From Akkermansiaceae bacterium (GTDB lineage: Bacteria; Verrucomicrobiota; Verrucomicrobiia; Verrucomicrobiales; Akkermansiaceae): a stretch of 64,000 nt of DNA. The notes beneath the pieces were generated by a model. The model made no database searches. It had not been told where the DNA came from and saw nothing but the letters and a program-made list of their open reading frames with translations. The translations under genes and the position numbers were made by a program. Of the stretch, positions 16,870-26,113 are shown piece after piece (the stretch's first letter is position 1; the number at the start of each line of letters is the position of its first letter). The stretch lies in assembly GCA_019634595.1 (NCBI GenBank), contig JAHCBC010000004.1, positions 124,001-188,000 of the forward strand. The letters run 5' to 3'.

Positions 16870-17562
16870 TCATGGATGATGGTCCCTGACCATCTTCCGC
16901 AGATTTTTCCCCAGCCCGAACAAGACCAAAACATCGTCTTCCTCGAACGGTCGGTCCGGCCGGGGGATGCCGAGAACCTTGCTGATGGGTTGGCGGACGG
17001 AACTGAGCGCGGCGGCTCCGCGGGACTTCCCGATGGTGACGAGATTCAGATCATATCTGGATCGCAGCTCCGCGTCCTGCAGGGTCTTACCCAACAGCGA
17101 CGGAGGAGCCATGATCTGGGCGATCTCGTAGCCACCTCCCAGATCCAGGCTGTCGATCAGATCCGGAGTTTTGAGCGAGCGTGCCAACCACGCGGCTGCC
17201 ATCGCTTCCGGAATCATCAGTTCATCGATCTTGAGCAGCTTCAAGAGCCTTCCGTGGAGCGGGTTGATGATCCTGCTGATAATCCTTTTCGCTCCGAGTT
17301 GCTGAAGATTGGCTGCGATGGAGAGGGAAGCCTCGAAATCCTCACCGATGGCAAGGATTACCGCGTCACAAGCATCAACCGGGATCTCATGGAACGCGGC
17401 GATGTCCGTGCAGTCTGCCCGGACGATGTATTCGATCTCATCCTTGAGCGCATGAATGTGGGCTGGATCATTGTCGACGGCCACGATTTCATGTCCGTCA
17501 CGCCCGAGTTGGCGTGCAAGCTGAGTGCCGAAATTGCCGAGGCCGATGATGCAGAATTTCAT
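16870..17562 (-). CDS. ktrA: KtrA-type potassium channel regulatory subunit
   Basis: 230-residue cytoplasmic RCK protein that gates potassium uptake in response to nucleotides. The N-terminal Rossmann fold has the NAD/ATP-binding glycine pattern (FCIIGLGNFGTQLARQL) and acidic D29 after strand 2 (VAVDND). RCK_C follows from about residue 140 (LGKTLQDAELRSRYDLNLV, then DDVLVLFGLGKNLRKM). The single RCK unit and 230-residue length fit KtrA rather than the double-length TrkA. It starts 9 bp after the stop of the ktrB-like gene, an evident operon. Confidence 0.9.
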   Translation of the reverse strand: MKFCIIGLGNFGTQLARQLGRDGHEIVAVDNDPAHIHALKDEIEYIVRADCTDIAAFHEIPVDACDAVILAIGEDFEASLSIAANLQQLGAKRIISRIINPLHGRLLKLLKIDELMIPEAMAAAWLARSLKTPDLIDSLDLGGGYEIAQIMAPPSLLGKTLQDAELRSRYDLNLVTIGKSRGAAALSSVRQPISKVLGIPRPDRPFEEDDVLVLFGLGKNLRKMVRDHHP

Positions 17563-17571
17563 AGGTGATTG

Positions 17572-19329
17572 TCAGATGAGGAGGATGTTTTCGCCGGGCT
17601 TGCCGGAGGCGGGCCGCTGGTCCGGCCGGATGAGTGTCGCCAATACCGTGAGCAGACCGATTCTGCCGACGAACATGTTGAGGATGATGAGGCACTTGCT
17701 CCCCTCCGTGAGCGAAGGGGTGAGATCGATCGAAAGCCCGACCGTGGCGAAAGCGCTGACGAGTTCGAAAAGCAGACGTGTTTCCGAATGTCCGGATCCT
17801 CTTTCCAGGTGCTGCAGGAACACGAAATTCACAGCGAGCCACAGGATCGCTAGAAACACCAGTCCGAGTGCGCGCGAGCCGGTCTCCGCGGGAATGGTTC
17901 TGTTGAACACCACCATCCCCCGGGAGCTTCCGCGGAGCTGCAACCACAGGTGACCCAGCGCGACGACGACCGTCGTGGTCCGCAGCCCGCCGGCCGTTCC
18001 ACCGGGGGAACCTCCGATCAGCATCAGGACGATGGTCACCTGGATTGTGAGGACACTGATACCTGACATGGGCACCACGTTGAATCCCGCCGTCCGCGCC
18101 GTCACCGAATGAAAGAAGGCGGCCAGGACGCGCCCGCCGTTTTCCGGTCCGTTCCAGAGCAGATACTCCGTGACCAGAATCATCACCGCTCCGCCGGTGA
18201 TCAGCACGGCGGTGACAGCAAGCACCAGCCTGGACTGGACTCTCAGGCGGTACTTCATGCGCTCTTTGTTTTTCCATCTCCGGAACTTCGCCACGGTCCA
18301 CTGGGTGAGGTCCTCGTTGGTCAATGCGCCCAACCCGCCTACGATGATCAGCGCCATGATGCCCACTTGGCAGAGAACATTGTCCCGCACCAATGAATCC
18401 GCCAAGCCGTCAGGCAGCGTGGAGAAGCCCGCATTGCAGAACGCTGAAACCGAGTGGAAGATGGCTTGGAACAACCGGTCTCCCGGATCCGCGATCGCCC
18501 CCAACGAGGAATAGAGCACCGCTGCTCCCACGCCCTCGCACACAAAGGTCATGATCACGATAAATGCGAGGGTGTGGCCTACCCTCGCAAGACGGTTTTC
18601 CTGAAGCATCCGGCCAAGCAAGAGCCGGTCATGCATGGAGAGACCTTCGAACAGAACGACCGCAGCGAAAAAAGTCAGGGTCATGATGCCAAGGCCACCC
18701 ACCTGGATCAGGAACAGGATGACAAGCTGTCCGGTGAATGAAAAGTAAGTCGCCGTGTTCTGAACGGCCAACCCGGTCACGCAGACGGCGCTGGTGCTGG
18801 TGAATGCGGCGTCAAGCCACGAGCAGCTCTCTCCGGCCACCGTGCACCGGGGCATTTTCAGCAAGAGCGTGCCTGCCACGATGATGAGGAAGAAAGATGC
18901 GATCAGAACCAATCCAGGATGGAATGCGCGCGCCGTGAACCTGCCCTGATAGTGGATCAACGAGGCCAGGCCGGAGGCAAGCACCACGATCTGGATGAAG
19001 AGGTGATTTCCTACGCTCCAGCCCCCATGCCGGGAGAGAAACAGCAAGATGATCCCCGCCAGCACGATCCCCGCCAAACCCACATGGTAGGCCAGGCGGC
19101 GCTTTTCGGCGTGTGAGTGGCGCATCTGGCGGAACACCCAGCCCCGCTCGACCGCGAACGCAATGCCTGTAAAAACAGTCAGCCAATGCTGCCAGTCAGT
19201 GACCTCACCCGTCCAACCGACGATGCCCAACAAGCAAATGGACGAGGCAAGGGCGAACAGAGGATGCAGCCATTTCCTGCAAATCTTCACCGAAGCCGGT
19301 GTTTCGTCCTGCCCATCGAATTCGTCCAT
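17572..19329 (-). CDS. ktrB: KtrB/TrkH-family potassium transporter
   Basis: 585-residue integral membrane protein of the Trk/Ktr/HKT family, the potassium-conducting partner of the adjacent KtrA. ATG at 19329 is preferred to an upstream GTG (19365). Four M1-P-M2 repeats are recognisable by their selectivity-filter glycines, e.g. TSTSAVCVTGLAV, SVSAFCNAGFST, SVTARTAGFNVV and SAFATVGLSID. The N-terminus has about 150 residues with extra hydrophobic helices before the first repeat, longer than a typical 450-residue KtrB. The C-terminus ends in MFVGRIGLLTVLATLI, a family signature. Adjacent to a complete Mrp antiporter, which suggests a sodium/potassium/pH homeostasis island. Confidence 0.9.
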   Translation of the reverse strand: MDEFDGQDETPASVKICRKWLHPLFALASSICLLGIVGWTGEVTDWQHWLTVFTGIAFAVERGWVFRQMRHSHAEKRRLAYHVGLAGIVLAGIILLFLSRHGGWSVGNHLFIQIVVLASGLASLIHYQGRFTARAFHPGLVLIASFFLIIVAGTLLLKMPRCTVAGESCSWLDAAFTSTSAVCVTGLAVQNTATYFSFTGQLVILFLIQVGGLGIMTLTFFAAVVLFEGLSMHDRLLLGRMLQENRLARVGHTLAFIVIMTFVCEGVGAAVLYSSLGAIADPGDRLFQAIFHSVSAFCNAGFSTLPDGLADSLVRDNVLCQVGIMALIIVGGLGALTNEDLTQWTVAKFRRWKNKERMKYRLRVQSRLVLAVTAVLITGGAVMILVTEYLLWNGPENGGRVLAAFFHSVTARTAGFNVVPMSGISVLTIQVTIVLMLIGGSPGGTAGGLRTTTVVVALGHLWLQLRGSSRGMVVFNRTIPAETGSRALGLVFLAILWLAVNFVFLQHLERGSGHSETRLLFELVSAFATVGLSIDLTPSLTEGSKCLIILNMFVGRIGLLTVLATLIRPDQRPASGKPGENILLI

Positions 19330-19436
19330 GTAGCAGAACCCTAGCCAAGGGACACGCGGCTGCACAAGACGAGTTCAGCTCCAGCGTCCCCCTGTCGGAA
19401 CCTGCCTCCCGCCGCAGTGCAAAAGCTCGAAGCCCA

Positions 19437-19976
19437 TCACTTTTTCCCCTCCTGTTGAATGGCCGCGTTAATTTCCGTGAGACGGGCGGCGAGATCTTTG
19501 GTGGCAGGGTGGGAGGCGATGACTTCCCTTTCCCGCTGGAAGTAAGCGGTGCTTGCTGCGGTATTGGCAGCAATCAACTCCGCCAATTCGGGGATTTTGG
19601 AGGCTTGTTCGTCGCGGCGAGTCCGGAGTTCGGAATTTTTCTCCTGAGCGGCTTGCTTTGCCGCCGCATCGTTGGCTGCCACGGCTTTCGCCATCGAATC
19701 GAAGACTTGTTTGATTTCCGCGTTGAGGGTGCTGAGTCCAGGATGTGCTTCCATCCCTTCGTTCAGGGCCTTGTTCGCAGCAAGGGAAGCACGTTGTAGT
19801 TCCGCAAGTGCGGGGTCGATCTTGGTGGCATCGGGCACGGCTTTTCGGATCGCCCTGTTGATTTCACGACGTTCGGTCTTGAGATCTTCCAATGTTTCCG
19901 CTCCGACAGCAACGGCTGCAAGTGATAGCAGGAGGCAGACCGTAATTGCCTTTTTTCTCATGACCAGTGGATTCAT
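19437..19976 (-). CDS. Small exported coiled-coil protein
   Basis: About 179 residues from the ATG at 19976 (another ATG at 19961 is equally possible; neither has a clear Shine-Dalgarno). A signal peptide (MRKKAITVCLLLSLAAVAVGAE) precedes an entirely helical, Ala/Glu/Lys-rich protein with heptad-like patterns (LAELQRASLAANKALNEG, AAKQAAQEKNSELRTRRDE). Likely periplasmic and elongated. It is placed between mrpG and ktrB in the same direction, with gaps of 75 and 107 bp. Family unknown; a link with ion transport is only positional. Confidence 0.55.
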   Translation of the reverse strand: MNPLVMRKKAITVCLLLSLAAVAVGAETLEDLKTERREINRAIRKAVPDATKIDPALAELQRASLAANKALNEGMEAHPGLSTLNAEIKQVFDSMAKAVAANDAAAKQAAQEKNSELRTRRDEQASKIPELAELIAANTAASTAYFQREREVIASHPATKDLAARLTEINAAIQQEGKK

Positions 19977-20051
19977 CGTATGAGTTTGGCTAAACGCGGG
20001 CGGTTTTGTCATGACTTTTCTTTGCTTCGACTTTCCTTCAAGCCCGCCTCC

Positions 20052-20360
20052 CTACGTGGGATCCTGATCGCCTGGAGAAATCTGTTTGGGTGACGATTTC
20101 ACCGATCTGGACAGCAGATGGGCGGCCACCGGCAAGGTGATGAACAGGAACGCAAGTGCCAACGCCGCCTTGAACCACGCGGAAGCGGTTCCCAGCACCG
20201 AAGCGGCGGCGAGCAGGGTGAATCCAAATCCGAAGGTACTGGCCTTGGTTGCTGCATGAACCCTGGCATAGAAGTCGGAAAACCGGAATACCCCGAGAGC
20301 CGCGACCAACGCGAAAAAACCCCCTATCAGGATAAAAGCGGAAGCAAGCATCGTCATCAT
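20052..20360 (-). CDS. mrpG: Mrp Na+/H+ antiporter subunit G
   Basis: 102-residue membrane protein with three transmembrane segments and the family core ALGVFRFSDFYARVHAATKAS near the first loop. MrpG is a required small subunit of the multi-subunit cation/proton antiporter. It overlaps mrpF by 4 bp and is the last gene of the mrp operon. Confidence 0.92.
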   Translation of the reverse strand: MMTMLASAFILIGGFFALVAALGVFRFSDFYARVHAATKASTFGFGFTLLAAASVLGTASAWFKAALALAFLFITLPVAAHLLSRSVKSSPKQISPGDQDPT

Positions 20361-20641
20361 TCGGGATCTTTCGGTTCGTCGGTTTCGCGCTGGAGATACC
20401 TGCCCAAGGCCACGGTCCCGAAGAAGGCGATCACGGAGAAGACCACTACCACATCGAGGATCGCCTCATCGCCGGTGCGGATGGCATGCGAAACCATCAG
20501 CACCGCTGCCAACAAGCCGAGAAGGTCGATCGCGACCATGCGGTCCGCGGCGGTTGGTCCCGCCGCCATCCGGAAGACGCACAAAGCCAGCGAGACGAAC
20601 AGCATCCCGTCGAAAAGGTTGAGAACGAGATCTGGGATCAT
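20357..20641 (-). CDS. mrpF: Mrp Na+/H+ antiporter subunit F
   Basis: 94 residues, three transmembrane helices, with the typical RMAAGPTAADRMVAIDLLG loop of MrpF/MnhF. It overlaps mrpE and mrpG by 4 bp on either side, so all three are translationally coupled. Confidence 0.92.
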   Translation of the reverse strand: MIPDLVLNLFDGMLFVSLALCVFRMAAGPTAADRMVAIDLLGLLAAVLMVSHAIRTGDEAILDVVVVFSVIAFFGTVALGRYLQRETDEPKDPE

Positions 20642-20988
20642 GGTCGCGGTTTTCCCAAGGCTTGGTGGATCAGCGTCTCCAGCTCACTCCGTGTCCGGTC
20701 CGGGGAGGTCATGTAAAGCGCGTGGACGAGCAGGACTCCGGAGGCATCCTCTAGATCAATCGTCAGCGTTCCCGGTGTCATCGAAATCAGGCAGGCTGCC
20801 TCCCATTGTTGGATCGGATCATATCCCTTTACCGACACTTCGACGAATCCAGGAGTAAAGCGGGGATTCCTACGGAAAGCGTCCACCGCCACACGTAGGT
20901 TGGAGAGGGTCATCTCCCGCAAGTAGATCGGCAGGAACCGGACCAATGCTGGGACTCTCAATATCGTTCTTTTCCAGAGATAGCTCAT
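20638..20988 (-). CDS. mrpE: Mrp Na+/H+ antiporter subunit E, short form
   Basis: 116 residues, matching the C-terminal cytoplasmic part of MrpE (MTLSNLRVAVDAFRRNP, ISMTPGTLTIDLED, LLVHALYM). Usual MrpE proteins are about 160 residues with two or three N-terminal membrane helices. Here only a short amphipathic start (MSYLWKRTILRVPALVRFL) precedes the conserved part. It overlaps mrpD and mrpF by 4 bp, so the start is fixed by the operon layout and the short form looks genuine, not misannotated. Confidence 0.88.
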   Translation of the reverse strand: MSYLWKRTILRVPALVRFLPIYLREMTLSNLRVAVDAFRRNPRFTPGFVEVSVKGYDPIQQWEAACLISMTPGTLTIDLEDASGVLLVHALYMTSPDRTRSELETLIHQALGKPRP

Positions 20989-22454
20989 GGAGCTGACGGG
21001 TTGGTTAGTTGTCGGGCGGCAATATCCGCGAGTTCGAACAGCAAGGACGGATGGATGCTGATTGCGATCGTGGCGGCGGCGAGAATACCCATCGGAAGAA
21101 TGTGGGCGATGCCGACGGTTCTAACTTCTCCGGCGTCAACCGGTCGGTCTTTCCAAAATGCCTCCGCCCAGATCTTCGTCATCGAAAACAGCGTGAGGAT
21201 ACCCACCGCCAGGGCCACCGCCCCGGCAAACCATGCTTGGGAATGGAAAAGTTCCTTCAACAGGGCCAGCTTGGCCCAGAACCCCGAAAACGGAGGGATG
21301 CCCCCCAGCGACAGTGCGGGGATCAGAAACAGCACCGCCAGCCAGGGAGCTTTCCTGTAGAGTCCTCCAGTTTTCTTCAGGTCTTCCCCTCCACCCAACC
21401 GGTCGATCACCGAGGCGGCGAAGAACAAGTTCGATTTCACGATGATGTGATGGATGATGTAGAAGATCGTGGCGGAAATCGCACCAGCGGTGCCCAGAGC
21501 CAACCCCAGGGTCATGTAGCCGATCTGGCTGATGATGTGGAATGACAGAATACGCCGCGTGTGGAATTGGCTGGCGGCCCCCAGCACCCCCACGACCATT
21601 GTAAGCAAAGAAGCCCACCACAGGATCGGCAGGATGAATTCACGCTCCGTGACGAACGCAGCCCCGAATGTTCTGATCAGCGCGTAGACCCCGACCTTTG
21701 TGAGCAGTCCCGCGAACACCGCCGATACGGTGTGCCGAGGGGTGTGGTACGATGAGGGAAGCCAAGCATAAAGGGGAAACATCCCCGCCTTCACGGCGAA
21801 AGCGAGCATGAGCAGCACCGCCGACAGCCGGATCCCCGCCTGCGAACCTAGGCCCTGCGAGATCCTGGTGGCTATGTCGCCGAAATTCAGTGTCCCCAAG
21901 GTAGCATATAAAACTCCGGCCCCGATCAGGAAAACCAGCGAAGCGACGATATTGAGCACCACATATTTCACCGCCCCCTCGATCTGGCCTTTGCCTCCGC
22001 CCAAAGCGAGCAACGCGAAGGAAGAGAGAAGCATCACCTCGAACCAGACGTAGAGATTGAAAAGGTCATTGGTGAGAAATGAACCGCACACCCCGAAGAG
22101 CAGGAACTGGTAGAGCGGCTGATACCCCCTCCTCTCATCACCTGCAGGCACTTCCCCGATGCCATGAACGGCACCACAAAATCCGATGATTCCGGTGATC
22201 GCGATCATCAGCGCGGACAGCATGTCCGCCTGAAGTCGGATACCGACGGGCGCGGTCCACCCCCCGACATCCAGTCGGACTGCGCCCTCACCTTTCACAG
22301 CAGCGACAAGCATACAACCAGCCACGGCCAGCAGTCCAGTGGCGATGACGGATACCGCGCGTTGCGCACGTCCCCTCCCCATCAACAGGATCTGGACGAT
22401 GGCGGCGGCCATCGGAATCAGCAAACAGAGATACAATGGAAACGGATGCATCAT
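20985..22454 (-). CDS. mrpD: Mrp Na+/H+ antiporter subunit D
   Basis: 489 residues, about 14 transmembrane helices, homologous to the antiporter-like NuoM/NuoN subunits of complex I. The conserved intramembrane glutamate of the proton path is visible in NLYVWFEVMLLSSFALLAL, and the discontinuous helix region in KAGMFPLYAWLPSSYHTPRHTVSAV carries the usual lysine and histidine. It is encoded 1 bp after mrpC and overlaps mrpE. Confidence 0.95.
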   Translation of the reverse strand: MMHPFPLYLCLLIPMAAAIVQILLMGRGRAQRAVSVIATGLLAVAGCMLVAAVKGEGAVRLDVGGWTAPVGIRLQADMLSALMIAITGIIGFCGAVHGIGEVPAGDERRGYQPLYQFLLFGVCGSFLTNDLFNLYVWFEVMLLSSFALLALGGGKGQIEGAVKYVVLNIVASLVFLIGAGVLYATLGTLNFGDIATRISQGLGSQAGIRLSAVLLMLAFAVKAGMFPLYAWLPSSYHTPRHTVSAVFAGLLTKVGVYALIRTFGAAFVTEREFILPILWWASLLTMVVGVLGAASQFHTRRILSFHIISQIGYMTLGLALGTAGAISATIFYIIHHIIVKSNLFFAASVIDRLGGGEDLKKTGGLYRKAPWLAVLFLIPALSLGGIPPFSGFWAKLALLKELFHSQAWFAGAVALAVGILTLFSMTKIWAEAFWKDRPVDAGEVRTVGIAHILPMGILAAATIAISIHPSLLFELADIAARQLTNPSAP

Positions 22455-22455
22455 T

Positions 22456-22803
22456 TCAGACGTCGGTTTCCACGAGACGGTCCAGATCGTCCGTCTTGAG
22501 ATCGTGATGGGCTTTCTTCAGCAACACGATGGCGAAGGCGATCACCCCGAAGCCAATGACGATGGCGGTGAGGATGAGCGCCTGTGGCAGCGGATCCGGA
22601 GTGCCCGCCGGTGGACGGGTGGCTCCCTCTCTGACAATCGCTGAAACTCCCGGCCCCAACCCGGGCAGCACCAGAATAACGAGGTTCGCCGCCTGACTCA
22701 AAAAAAGCACGCCAATGAGCATGCGGGTGAAATTCCTGCGCAGCATGAGGTAGAACCCGCAGGTAAAAAGGAACCCGGTGAGAAGAATGATGATGGTTTC
22801 CAT
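22456..22803 (-). CDS. mrpC: Mrp Na+/H+ antiporter subunit C
   Basis: 115 residues from the ATG at 22803, homologous to NuoK: three transmembrane helices with LIGVLFLSQAANLVIL and DPLPQALILTAIVIGFGVIAF. A longer frame extends upstream to 22968 but overlaps the mrpAB coding region with non-membrane sequence, so the internal ATG, 5 bp after the mrpAB stop, is the right start. Confidence 0.94.
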   Translation of the reverse strand: METIIILLTGFLFTCGFYLMLRRNFTRMLIGVLFLSQAANLVILVLPGLGPGVSAIVREGATRPPAGTPDPLPQALILTAIVIGFGVIAFAIVLLKKAHHDLKTDDLDRLVETDV

Positions 22804-22808
22804 GAACT

Positions 22809-25574
22809 TTATGATTTTGCCAAAGGCTTGGGATTTTCCGAACGGATCAATCTCGTCAGGATGAGCAGGGAGACCCCCACCACGACCAGATACACCCCAC
22901 AGTCGAACAGGAACGGAGTGCCGAATTTCGTCTTGCCCACAAATGGCAGCCACAGGCTTCCGATCCATACACCCTGCATGAACGGCAACCGGGAAAACAA
23001 GGATGGCAGGACGCTTGCCAGTGCAGCCGCCACCCCTCCCGCGATGAACAGCAGAGGGGTTCTGGCTCCGTGGACAGGCCTGTCAGCTTGAGCCAAGCGT
23101 TTCAACACCAATCCGGCCCCCGCCACCAGACCACCGATGAACCCACCTCCGGGCTCGTTGTGTCCTCGGAAAAGCAGCAGCACCGACATGAAGATCAACA
23201 GCGGGGTCATCCAGGTGACAGCCGTTCGGAACAGGGGTGTCGCCACCGCCAGCTCCGCTTCCGCATTGCGGCGTCCGCTGCCAAGCAGCAATCCCGCGAC
23301 CCCGATTGAAGCGATGGCCAGCACGCAGATTTCGCCCAACGTATCCAGCGCCCGGAAGTCCACCAGAATCACGTTCACCACATTCCTGCCGAAAGCTTCC
23401 GGATAGCTGCGTTCCGACATTTCGGCAGAAACCCTGAGTTCGTCCGGCATCGGGCTGGTCCTCACGGCAAGCAAGGCTACGGTGATTGCCAGTCCCCCGG
23501 CCAGCGCGATGATGAAGTCCCATCTTCTCCGCCTCACGGAGGAGCGGGCGACAGACTGGATCGGCGGCAGTTGCCGTATCACCAACGCGAAAAGCACCAG
23601 CGTGAGTGTCTCCACTAGCACCTGCGTGAGAGCCAGGTCCGGAGCACCAACGAGAGCGAATACAAGTGCCACTCCGTAGCCCACCCCACCCATGGCCAAA
23701 ACCGCCATCACTGTTGATCTGGACCGGATCGCAACGACACCGGCAAACACCATCAACACCGCGACACCGAGCGGCAACAACCTCACCGGGCCGCTTTGGG
23801 GGAAGCCAGCCCAAGCGCTGCCCCACAATGCCGCAGTTATCAGGGATGAGAGACAAAGAATCACCACTACCAGATAAAGGCGGAGATTGCCGTGCTGAAA
23901 AAACCGCGTGATGGATCCGGCCGCTCCGATCGTCGAATGGACGCCGTGATCAAACAGCTCCGAAGCCTTCAGAGGAATGCGTTGGAGACCCAGGCCGATG
24001 ACCGCCCTCACCTTGTCCCGGAACACGTAAAGAAACACCCCTGCCACGACCGTAACACCGCTGATCGCCAACAGCAGGCTGAACCCATGCCACAGTTTTA
24101 GACCTGATTCCACCGGATGGCCTACGATGTCCCGGACCGCGGGATCGACAAGGCCCCTCCCGAGAAGACCGGGAAAAAGCCCGACGACCGCCCCTGCCAC
24201 CGCGAGCAGCAACGGACCGATCAGCAGGGCGGACTTGCGCGCCTTCGGATTGACTTCAGGCATCTCGCCACGCTTTCTGAATGGAGAAATTCCCACCTTC
24301 AGAGCTACCGCGACATTCACCGCATTCGCCGCGAAACCCAAGGTGGTGAGCAAAATCGCAAAATGGGTCGCCTGGAGTTCCGCCTCATAGAGAAGCTCCT
24401 TGCCAATGAACCCAATGAATGGCGGAAGCCCTGACATTGAGAATGCGGCCAATGCGGCGGCGAAAGAAAGCATGGGAAGCGGTTTCCCCAGCCCTTGCAG
24501 CAACGTGATGTTCCGGGTGCCTGTCGCCTTGTCCACAACACCAGCGATCATGAACAACGGAGCCTTGTAGAGAGCGTGAACAACCAAAAATACCATGGCT
24601 GCTTTGATCGCCAACTCGGTCCCCATCCCCAGCAACATGACGAGCGTTCCAAGCGCGCTCATCGTCGAATAGGCCAGCAGCCGCTTCAGATCCGTCTGGG
24701 CGAGCGCGAACAACCCGCCTGCCAGCATGGTCACCACGCCCACGAAAGTGAGGGTGTCATGCCATAGCACCGTCCCACCCAGAATGGGGAAAAACTTCGC
24801 CAACAGGAATACCCCTGCCTTCACCATCGTCGCTGAGTGAAGGTAGGCGCTCACCGGTGTCGGAGCTGCCATCGCGTCAGGCAGCCAGAAATGGAAAGGC
24901 ACTTGGGCGGACTTGGTGAAGGCTCCCAGCGCTATAAGAGCGAAGATCCCGGTGTAATAGGGGCTGCTGCGGACCAGCTCCCCCCTTTCCTGTAGCTCTG
25001 CGAGGCTGAATGACCCTCCCACCGAAGCCACCAGAAGGATGCCCGCGAGTAGCGCAAGGCCACCCGTACCTGTCACAAGCAGCGCACGGAGCGCCGCTTT
25101 TCTGGCAGCCTCCTCCTGGTGGGAAAGCCCGATCAGCAGGTAGCTGGCGATACTGGTCAATTCCCAGAAAACAAACAGCACCAGAAGATTGTCGGAGGAT
25201 GCTACCCCCAGCATCGCCAACATGAACAACTGGACAAAAACGAAGAACGACGGCGATTGGATCGAGCCTTTGAGGTAACCTCCCCCGTAAATCAGAATCA
25301 GCGACCCAATTCCTGTCACGAGCATCGAGAGCAACAAACCGGGGCCATCCATCCTGAAGCCTAATGAAACGTCCATCTGCGGGACCCAGTGCCCCGTCCA
25401 TTCTGGAAGATCTCCTGCTGCTATAGGTGCTGCCTGCATGGCCAGCCACACGAACATCGCTGCTGGGACAATCGCGGACAACCATCCGGCGGCAACCGAA
25501 TGCCTCGCGGCAAGCCAGGGCCATGTAACTGCCCCGGCGACAATCGCCATCATACCAACAAGGTACCATTCCAT
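22809..25574 (-). CDS. mrpA: Fused Mrp Na+/H+ antiporter subunit A-B
   Basis: 921-residue membrane protein, the main subunit of the antiporter. Residues 1-440 are the NuoL-like antiporter module with the key glutamate in LVLFVFWELTSIASYLLIG and the proton-channel helix FHFWLPDAMAAPTPVSAYLHSATMVKAG (split by an intramembrane break). The middle part carries the MrpA-specific C-terminal extension, homologous to NuoJ (GAPDLALTQVLVETLTLVLF). From about residue 770 a complete MrpB domain follows (WMTPLLIFMSVLLLFRGHNE, then PGGGFIGGLVAGAGLVL). In Bacillus MrpA and MrpB are separate; here they are one polypeptide. It is the first gene of the mrp operon. Confidence 0.94.
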   Translation of the reverse strand: MEWYLVGMMAIVAGAVTWPWLAARHSVAAGWLSAIVPAAMFVWLAMQAAPIAAGDLPEWTGHWVPQMDVSLGFRMDGPGLLLSMLVTGIGSLILIYGGGYLKGSIQSPSFFVFVQLFMLAMLGVASSDNLLVLFVFWELTSIASYLLIGLSHQEEAARKAALRALLVTGTGGLALLAGILLVASVGGSFSLAELQERGELVRSSPYYTGIFALIALGAFTKSAQVPFHFWLPDAMAAPTPVSAYLHSATMVKAGVFLLAKFFPILGGTVLWHDTLTFVGVVTMLAGGLFALAQTDLKRLLAYSTMSALGTLVMLLGMGTELAIKAAMVFLVVHALYKAPLFMIAGVVDKATGTRNITLLQGLGKPLPMLSFAAALAAFSMSGLPPFIGFIGKELLYEAELQATHFAILLTTLGFAANAVNVAVALKVGISPFRKRGEMPEVNPKARKSALLIGPLLLAVAGAVVGLFPGLLGRGLVDPAVRDIVGHPVESGLKLWHGFSLLLAISGVTVVAGVFLYVFRDKVRAVIGLGLQRIPLKASELFDHGVHSTIGAAGSITRFFQHGNLRLYLVVVILCLSSLITAALWGSAWAGFPQSGPVRLLPLGVAVLMVFAGVVAIRSRSTVMAVLAMGGVGYGVALVFALVGAPDLALTQVLVETLTLVLFALVIRQLPPIQSVARSSVRRRRWDFIIALAGGLAITVALLAVRTSPMPDELRVSAEMSERSYPEAFGRNVVNVILVDFRALDTLGEICVLAIASIGVAGLLLGSGRRNAEAELAVATPLFRTAVTWMTPLLIFMSVLLLFRGHNEPGGGFIGGLVAGAGLVLKRLAQADRPVHGARTPLLFIAGGVAAALASVLPSLFSRLPFMQGVWIGSLWLPFVGKTKFGTPFLFDCGVYLVVVGVSLLILTRLIRSENPKPLAKS

Positions 25575-25621
25575 ACAAGCGGCAGATTAAAACAGAGTTG
25601 GCGCTGAAATCAGGTCTCCCT

Positions 25622-26113
25622 TCATTGGCCTCTAGGTCCAGTTCCGCCAGTGATTTCCGAAAGGGCGGGTGGAATGGAAGGTTTCTTCAAAACTACGATC
25701 AAGGAGCTGACGACCCATGTTCCCAAGCCGCCAAGCAGAAATGCGTCCTTGCCGGAAACATGGCCGTCACGGCACACGAACCAGACCAGCCACGCGCCAA
25801 CCGTCGCATTGATCAGACACTGCCACAAAAACTGGTTCCGGATCAGCCGATGTCCGTATGCCATTGCAGCGGCATAGAAAAAAAAGACTGCTATGGCAGA
25901 CGGGACACCGGACTCCGTCCACAAGTAAGAGCAGACGAACCCGATAACCAGCAACGAAGCAACGAACGCCAGCGCCCCCAAGGTCCTTGATTTAAGTATG
26001 CAAATCGAGCTGGAGGGAGCTTTGCGAGCGATCGACTCGCGAATCAGAAAGATACCGCTGACTACAGTCAGAATCGCGGCGGGAGCCAAAAGGAGATGGT
26101 CTAAGGGGTTCAT
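25622..26113 (-). CDS. Small membrane protein upstream of mrp operon
   Basis: 163 residues with about five hydrophobic segments (LLLAPAAILTVVSGIFLI, LGALAFVASLLVIGFVCSYL, AIAVFFFYAAAMAYG, and two more). No family recognised. It lies 47 bp upstream of mrpAB on the same strand and could be its operon leader gene. Codon use is ordinary for the window. Confidence 0.5.
   Translation of the reverse strand: MNPLDHLLLAPAAILTVVSGIFLIRESIARKAPSSSICILKSRTLGALAFVASLLVIGFVCSYLWTESGVPSAIAVFFFYAAAMAYGHRLIRNQFLWQCLINATVGAWLVWFVCRDGHVSGKDAFLLGGLGTWVVSSLIVVLKKPSIPPALSEITGGTGPRGQ

Noticed and set aside
22809..25574. Possibility that mrpA and mrpB are separate genes with a missed boundary
   Set aside because: The frame runs without stop through both domains and no internal start with a ribosome site lies at the domain border; fused mrpAB is known.
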